A stretch of DNA of 64,000 nt from Albugo candida. Its lineage: Eukaryota; Oomycota; Peronosporomycetes; Albuginales; Albuginaceae. The stretch lies in assembly GCA_905220665.1 (NCBI GenBank), contig CAJNAR010000160.1, positions 310,001 through 374,000 of the forward strand, read 5' to 3'. Below, piece after piece: positions 57,537-64,000 of this stretch. The notes under the pieces are model-generated. The model searched no databases and was not told the DNA's origin. It was given only the letters and a program-made list of their open reading frames with translations. The position numbers and the translations under genes were made by a program. The stretch's first letter is position 1; each line of letters begins with the position of its first letter.

Positions 57537-59715
57537 GAAAGCCAAAGTAAAACAAGAAATGTGTGCGCAAATTGCGCGGAAGGTTGAGCGTGTAAGCAAG
57601 GCCCTTCTTCGCCATGAACGTGAATGGCCCAATCAAGCGTGGTCGCAACTTTGTCTTGAAGACAGCGGATGCTTCATTTGTAGCTAGGTTTCTAGTACTG
57701 AGTAATACGTGTTCTCCGACCGCATAACTTTCAATACAACGTGTGCTTTTTGCATCAGCTTGTTCTTTTTGTCGTTCTTGGATTTCATCCATTGCGTCAC
57801 AAACATGTCCTAAGACATAAAATTACGTTGCGAGAAACTCGTGAACCTGTTTCTTGACAGTAGCAGGGCTGACATCAGCAATCCGATCGGCCATCTCTCC
57901 CCCACCAGGCCCTGAACCACGTAGTGATAGCGTTGATGAAACGCGAGGGTGAGTGAGCCCGTTCACGTAGAACGGAGTGTAGCCAGTAGAGGCATGAACA
58001 GAATTGTTTAACGCAAACTCAACAAGAGGGAGCATGGAGCTCCAACGCTTAGGTTTATCAGCGCAGATGCTGCGTAAGATATCATCGATAACGCGATTAA
58101 CTCGCTCAGTTTGACCATCGGTCTGCGGATGATCCGCAGTGAAAATATACAATTGGGTGCCAAGCACCTTGAAGATGGACTTCCAAAACTTTCCAGTGAA
58201 TCGAGCATCTCTATCAGAGATAATTGCGACAGGAAAACCGTGTTGACGGAACACCCGATCGATAAACAGCGTAGCTGTACCTGCAATATCGATGGATTCC
58301 GGCACAGAAGCTAAATAAGCCATCTTGCTGAAACGGTCAACAAAGACCACGATACCCGTGTTGCTTTCCGAATCTTTCGGTAAGCCAAACACAAAATCCA
58401 TACTAGTGGACTCCCAACACCCTGTCGGTACTGGTAAAATAGCTAGCGGCGCAGCCTTATGCGCTAAGTATTTAACCCGGTTACACGTTTCACATGTACG
58501 TACGTACGTACCTACCCTTTTATAGAGTTTGGGCCACCGATAATGTTGGCTCACTGAGCTATAGGTCTTCTCACGACCGATGTGACACTCAACGCAGTAT
58601 CATGTGCCTCATAGAGGATTCAATACTACTCCTCATCATGAGGGACAACGATGCGATTACTATTCTCCAAATCCGTGCAGTAGCAGAACAGGCCTTGATC
58701 GATGGAATATCGATCTAGCCTTGCACGTAATCGTGGACAACGCTATGTCTGAGTCTGTAAAATCTTCGCTTCCAAGCGCGCGTAGCAATGCTACACTGTT
58801 CATCCTTGGCATAAGCCCCACGGATTAAATCAGCGGTTGAAGACGATAGTGTCGGAACATGAGAAAGATCATAATGAGGCCTGCGGGACAACGCATCGGC
58901 CAAAGCATTGTTCTTGTCCGGCTTATACTTCACCGCGAAGTTGTATCCGGCAAAGAATCAAAGTCAACGAGCCATTCTCTGAGAGAGATGAGGCGAATAA
59001 GTCGCCGTGCGTAATGACGCATGATCCGTGTAAATCACAAAACGCCTGAATCCTAGCAGATGAATTCTAAATTTGACCAGAGAATACTTAATTGCAAGTA
59101 ACTCTTTGTCATGGACCGGGTAGTTCTTCTCTGCAGCCTTGAGCTGGCGTGATTCATACGCGACAACGCGCTCATGACCATAGGTATCTGTTTGAAATAG
59201 CGCACAACCGATGGCAAAGTCAGATGCGTCGCAGACGACACTGAATGGCCGCTCAAGGTCTGGCAAAGCCAACACCGGGGCCTGAAGGAGAATGTCCTTA
59301 ACTGCTTCAAAAGCATCGTTCTGTGTGCTAGTCCAGTACCATTCCACATCCTTTTTAGATCGGACAAGATAGAGCCATATCAGCTTAATTCTCGCTCTGC
59401 TTATGCATTTAGTTGGCGAGGCCAAGCCACTTCCGCAAACCCTCTAAAGCCTCGCTCCCGATGAAGCACCATAAGAATGGAATCTCTTCCGCACCAAAGA
59501 TGCATTTCGAGGCGTTGGCGTACAACTTGTTCGTGCACATGCACTCGAGCACAGCTCGTAAATGGTCAACGTGAATTTTCACTTCAGACCGACCGTTCAT
59601 GGCACGACTATGGACATAGATGTCATCAAAGTATGTTTTTGCGTAACCTTGTTGAGGTCTGAACAGATGTGTCACCAGACGATTGAACGTAGCCGGAGCA
59701 TTGGATAGCCTTTAA
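57100..59715 (-). pseudogene. Ty3/gypsy pol pseudogene with chromodomain (copy B)
   Basis: Reading leftward, the RT tail has TYFDDIYVHS in 59675-59409. RNase H occupies 59425-58964 (CDASDFAIGCALFQTD, KELLAIKYSLVKF and YTDHASLRT). KNNALADALSRR is in the frame at 58933. The zinc-binding VRTCETCNRVKY and integrase core follow in 58554-57823, with SMDFVFGLP, ISDRDARFT and TDGQTERVNR supplying D, D and E. The C-terminal domain runs 57792-57283 (KLRPRLIGPFTF, YRDPSHVN). The chromodomain NQYLVKWRGYSESENSWEF is at about 57225-57110. RNase H and integrase are better preserved than in copy A. Frame changes between blocks show that it is dead as a single polyprotein. No LTR pair was seen. Confidence 0.88.
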
Positions 59716-59924
59716 ACTTGACTATGTCACGTTTTACATGACGTCCGTCTGGTACCACGTGGTGATCGTCTCTCTTCGTCCCATCTGTCACGTTGTCACC
59801 AAAACAGCCGTTCAGGTGAGGTTGGACTTTACCTGTGGTGGATCTTGCAGTTGACGCGCGAACCCTTGACGAACTGTCAGGAAACGATCTCTTCTGACAG
59901 TATCTTCGTGACCATTGCAGAGGG

Positions 59925-60110
59925 AAAAAATCAACCATTTATGACGTATATCGAGGTGCTCTTCTGCTCATGATTAACAACGTTGTTCAGACCAACACTA
60001 TAGCCGAGGCAATAAACTGGAGAAGCTACAACTCGCTGATGCTGTTGAAAGCCTGTTTCACGTCTGTCCCATAAATGGCAAAAGTAACGAGAGAGAAACT
60101 AATTATATAA
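59925..60110 (+). pseudogene. Fragment of secreted-protein family gene (copy B)
   Basis: Partner of 21120-21316. It reads YDVYRGALLLMINNV and TIAEAI, then shifts frame. The shared junction with the truncated RT in both copies shows that the fragment was already there before the duplication. Confidence 0.42.
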
Positions 60111-60649
60111 AGTGATCAAAGAATGCTATATATCCCGATTTGCTACGTCGAATGACTATGCTTTTCCTTCTTGGTTCCAACCCGCCTGGAAAAAGACTTT
60201 CATGGCAGCCATCATCTGTACGATAAGTATGTGCATCACTGGATTTCATCTTTCTCAAGAGTCTCACTCATTAGTAGGATGCCTCTCAATCTCCTGAAAC
60301 GCGAGTGGGATGTCTCTATGTTTGTCAATCGAATCGTAATTGTGTTATATTGCATGGGTGTCGAAAGCTACTCATTTTTCTCGATCAGATTGATTCAATT
60401 CGCTTTCGATATCAGATTTCTGTGGAAATGAACCAGTGTCGACAGCTTGCATGGCGGAACTGACTCGCTGGTGATTTAAGGCGTAGAAGAAACTTTAAAG
60501 GCTCCACAGCGTTGCTGAACTCCAGTCGTCAGCGATTAACAATGACAACCATCCGACTTGCAACAGATTGCAAGGCAATATTCATTACCATTCCTTATTC
60601 ATAAACTGCGACGTATTTTCGAGAAAATGTACTCATAACGTAATGCCTA

Positions 60650-60997
60650 CTAAAGGAACATATAAAACGCCGACATTAGCTTACATTGTGCTGAAGGAGG
60701 AGACTCTGTCACCCGTTCAATGCAGCGTCCTGTACTTTCAGTAATGAATGGCCAGTACTTATCCAAATGAATTATTAATATTACAGATGCAATAATGATA
60801 TCATCATGAAGCATGATACCGTGCCTAGGGAAAGATACATCCATACAAACGTCAAGACACTTGTTACCCACTCTGGCGTGGATCAGCGGTAAGTAGCTTA
60901 TAATAAGCATGTGGTAGAATAGTGGACTGTTCCGCACGAAATAGAGTATGCATCCATACCATCCACGTCCTATTACTACTTTGCATTCACCTTTCAC
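60650..60997 (-). CDS. Possible ORF, cysteine-containing, unknown
   Basis: An uninterrupted frame of 115 codons. An internal ATG gives MLIISYLPLIHARVGNKCL, a plausible but weak signal peptide. LDVCMDVSFPRHGIM, a hydrophobic IIASVILIIHL, and an end CKLMSAFYMFL follow. Copy A (22077-21853) keeps only the second half because of indels. A diverged relative occurs at 1980-2340 on the plus strand. It could be a diverged secreted-protein family copy or a chance frame. Confidence 0.3.
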   Translation of the reverse strand: MKGECKVVIGRGWYGCILYFVRNSPLFYHMLIISYLPLIHARVGNKCLDVCMDVSFPRHGIMLHDDIIIASVILIIHLDKYWPFITESTGRCIERVTESPPSAQCKLMSAFYMFL

Positions 60998-61576
60998 TAC
61001 GTTATTTTGCAGAGCTTGCTCTTGTATACAGTTATTTGAGAGTAAGTAGTGTCACGGTTCCTGAATCGAAGGATGCTGATAGCAAAGCGCACAGCCGAGA
61101 TCAGGAAAAGTGTATCTTCAAAATATTGAGAAAGGTAGTAATATGGTCGAATCAGGAGATGACATTTAGTTAGAATCGTGCTGAACGGAGAAATCCGCCA
61201 CGACGGATCAGGAAGAATTATTAGGAGCCACCTCGGAGTCATCGAGCACAACTTCGAGAAACAACATCCAAAAGCTCCACATTAAATACGTTGGGCTGAT
61301 TGTGTGCCACATCATGTACGCACAGTCAGTTTGAGCGATAGTAATGTGGACACAACTCTGATACAATGATAGTTTTTACAGCTTTCCTGGTATAGCCGAA
61401 TGATATACTCGGTATTCTTCCGGCATTCGGGTTACACGATTTCGTCAAATAAATTACATATGTAGGATCATGTTGTGTGGCTTCGACTTCGACTTTGATC
61501 ATGGGACGTCTGCGGGCTGTTATGGAGAAGCAACAGCAAGGTTAGGTCAACGATACGAAGTGATCGCATATCGAAT

Positions 61577-62064
61577 TTCCATATTTCCGTGTATGCTTTC
61601 GGTAATCGTCGCATCATATGGACCATTCTAGCACTGTTCCAATGAATTACTTACATTCTAATTAAATCAAATCTGTGGGATTACAGCATCATATGTACTG
61701 TATGTAAGCATACTTAGCGCCTGTAGTGCTTTTGCAAAGTGCGCAATTATTATAATCAGACGACTATTCCTCATTGCGGTAGCCACACTACTTACCTTTG
61801 AAAGAGTCCAGATGAACAGGTACGTATATTCAACATCAAGTTTCACAGGTCTTTTGTAAATATACATTCTGCATGCGTAGTTTAACTATAATGACCACAC
61901 GCAAGAATGAGCTACTTGGACTCTTCAAAAAATTTGCAATTAACAGCCACTCGATGAAATTTACGCATATCGGATGATCGGCTCAGTTATAAATCACATC
62001 CTCGCAATCGACTCGAGTATGAGGGATGTAAATGGATTCAAGAAGGTTCCAACCGCAGATGCAA
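61577..62064. other. 490-bp segment present only in copy B
   Basis: Copy A joins directly across this point (ATCGCTATCGAATTAAGTCG at about 22780-22800). The segment holds a minus-strand frame 61867-61667 related to 43381-43073. Since both breakpoints look non-mobile (no duplication of target, no terminal repeats), deletion in copy A is the simpler reading. Confidence 0.6.
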
Positions 62065-62551
62065 GTCGAAGTCCTAGATCAGTGGCTCGTCATGACAACT
62101 GCCTATTCTAACTAAAATGGTGTACGAATACATAAATGTTCCGACGAAACGGAAAAAAAAGCATATGTGAAATTACACTACATAAACACAAACCCATATC
62201 TAATGTAACATGTGTAAGACCACACGGAATGGAGACCCAAAAGCATTACAAGAACTGGTTGTACTGGAAATAAATAATCGAAGGTGTATTTATAGTGAGA
62301 CTATATTGTGTGTACGCAAGTACTGGGTATGGGAAGATTCTTATCCGCAAACAAAACCGACATGTCATATATCCGCCTATGTCTCTCGACTTTGTAGCTT
62401 CTGTGCTCTGTCTTTCCACGAATAAAAAGGCGGAGGTATAATTCATTTTCATCAAATCTGCAGGAGTATTTCAAACTCACAGGTTCTTTTTCACCTTTTA
62501 AGCGAGGTCGTTCATGATGGGAAATGTCGATAGTAGGAGCTTATTATGCTG

Positions 62552-62559
62552 ACGTCATG
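62552..62559. promoter_or_regulatory. CRE/ATF-type palindrome TGACGTCA (copy B)
   Basis: Identical context to 23353-23360 of copy A. Confidence 0.35.
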
Positions 62560-63355
62560 AGCGGTTGAGACGCGATTATTTGATATGAGCATGGGAGGCG
62601 CACTAATACGGCAATAATATTGGTCTCTGCGTGTGAACACAGCCAAACGACGGATCAGTTTTTAAAATAAGGTTTAGCATACGAAGACAGTCAATGCAGG
62701 ATATGCGACAATCACGACGGGCAGCTGCCAGACGATACAATCGGGCCAAGTGTAGGTTTTGCGCGCGGTCTGCTATGTCACAGGTCGTTTAGGAACGACC
62801 AGTCAGTGGGACATTTGCCTCTAAGTATACGAAAACATTCATTTCTTTAGACTCACATACAAAGCTGTCAAAATTATACTTCGTCATTGCGATGTTGGAT
62901 CCTTGTGCACTAAATCAATACAGATTTTGTCCTCCCACCAATTATTATATCAATGCTTAATCTTGTGAAAAAATGACACGAAGAGTAACGCCTTATGAGC
63001 TTCCGAGCATCCAAGTGTAGCTGAACGTTCAGCTACAGGTCTACTATTTAATGTATAGTATCGGATATTTGTACGGTGGCCACCACTCATAGTCTCCGAA
63101 TCGTTGCGGTCTTCGAAATCTGATACAAGCAATGTCGGTGAGTGACTCTATGGGTGTAAATGAAAAGCTCACATAACCTTCCGGCTTTGGTTTATTGTCA
63201 GGTCTTCGAATACACTATGGTCATTCGTTTAATTCAAGAGGGACGATTACATGAAACGTAATCGGCATGGGAATCGCAAGATTTTGTTCTAACCAATAAA
63301 AGGTTCGTACAAGCCTGATGACGCGTTCGATTACCATTCGAATCCATTCTATCCA

Positions 63356-64000
63356 GTTCTTTGAGCACCAGACGCTTTACCAGTTTCCCCTCCCTTCACG
63401 CATATGCCCGTAGATGAAATACTTGATTCATGAGCACACTTGCGGCTCGATCGATCCTATGACAAATGGATCTCCACGATCGGTATACTTTACAAGTATT
63501 TGCATTCACTCACATTGGATCATTGCCACTTCGATTCGACTGGTTCGATGATAACAAACAAACACTGCCCCCACTACTTGATTGAGTGTCTCCACCACGT
63601 AAACCTGTATTTGTAGTTGTCGTGTACGCCAAAATCCAGTCAACAACATATCATAGTGTAGAATTGAACCGCACCATAAGGCCTTCTTCCCAAAAGAATA
63701 ATTACCTAATGAGGCGAGAAAACAAACGTTGACTCGGTGTATTTCACTGGCGCTTCGTAGCGTAGTAATAAAATGATGACGTAGAACGATCCATTACTTC
63801 AAATCAAGAATCAGAATAGTAATACTAGGGTAAGAATTCATATGACGCCCGTCAGATTACTTAGTGGGCAGGTCAGAATACGCGTAATCGGACGAACCGT
63901 ATTTCAATTACGTGTTGTCGGCTGGATGCAATCGTGTGTACTCTTCCACACTTTGTTGAGTGATTTGAACACATCAGTTTGATTCACAGTTCAATTCCCT
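63356..64000 (+). promoter_or_regulatory. Promoter module of an off-window second gene copy
   Basis: The sequence is the same as 24160-24804, including TACTAGGGTAAGA and the leader TTTGATTCAC at 63978. I saw no mismatch in the final 960 bases. The ATG would lie 31 bases beyond the window end. Confidence 0.75.

Larger units (their letters stand above)
55005..64000. repeat. Segmental duplication copy B, truncated by window end
   Basis: Partner of 16210-24804 in the same order and orientation. The offset at the right end is 39196 bases, so position 64000 corresponds to 24804 and the partner ATG (24835) would fall at 64031. It contains an extra 490 bp at 61577-62064 and lacks the 23080-23177 segment. 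Confidence 0.85.

Noticed and set aside
1..64000. CRISPR arrays, rRNA operons, bacterial operons
   Set aside because: No regularly spaced short repeats or rRNA sequence; the organisation is eukaryotic.

Overview
The window is eukaryotic, repeat-rich and gene-poor. It most resembles an effector-bearing, transposon-laden region of a filamentous plant pathogen, probably an oomycete. That assignment is inference. It rests on a Ty3/gypsy polyprotein with a C-terminal chromodomain whose wording resembles oomycete elements as I remember them, on a decayed DDE transposase of a type widespread in oomycetes and fungi, and on a leader in front of the secreted-protein genes that resembles the oomycete initiator plus flanking-region core promoter. 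No species is claimed.

The only convincing intact genes are three intronless genes for small secreted proteins of one family: 7212-7745 (minus), 24835-25314 (plus) and 51423-51944 (plus). They share a signal peptide, a cysteine ladder of C-x(13,14)-C-x(8,9)-C-x(14)-FF, and a C-terminal [IL]SR[FY]-x(4)-C. A fourth copy (34079-34528) keeps its frame but has one in-frame TGA. Broken or partial relatives lie at 12512-13010 (minus), 21120-21316, 28858-29221, 46747-46977 and 59925-60110. The members differ strongly in protein sequence but share a conserved leader that begins about 54 bases before the ATG.

Most of the noncoding DNA is diverged copies of one repeating unit: promoter module, secreted-protein gene, downstream blocks, a TGACGTCA palindrome, and a second conserved ORF module (M2). 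Recognisable units left of about 16.2 kb point to the minus strand and those right of about 21 kb point to the plus strand. The block 14580-16205 matches 26090-27420 in inverted orientation.

The switch point and the right edge of the window are two copies (A about 16210-24804, B about 55005-64000) of a segment of roughly 9 kb. Each copy carries a terminal-inverted-repeat element, a tRNA-derived SINE, a plus-strand gag-like ORF converging on and overlapping a minus-strand gypsy pol pseudogene, a secreted-protein gene fragment, and the promoter of 24835-25314. Copy B is cut by the window end about 31 bases before the expected ATG of a second copy of that gene. The last 1.2 kb of the two copies is almost identical, while the gypsy part is clearly diverged.

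Other mobile elements are a DDE transposase pseudogene at the left edge (about 40-1533), a degenerate non-LTR retrotransposon on the minus strand (about 36660-39250), and an independent SINE insertion at 15929-16172 with an 18-bp target-site duplication. I found no rRNA, free-standing tRNA or CRISPR. The function of the secreted proteins cannot be read from the sequence; a host-interaction role is inferred from secretion, cysteines, divergence, duplication and context.
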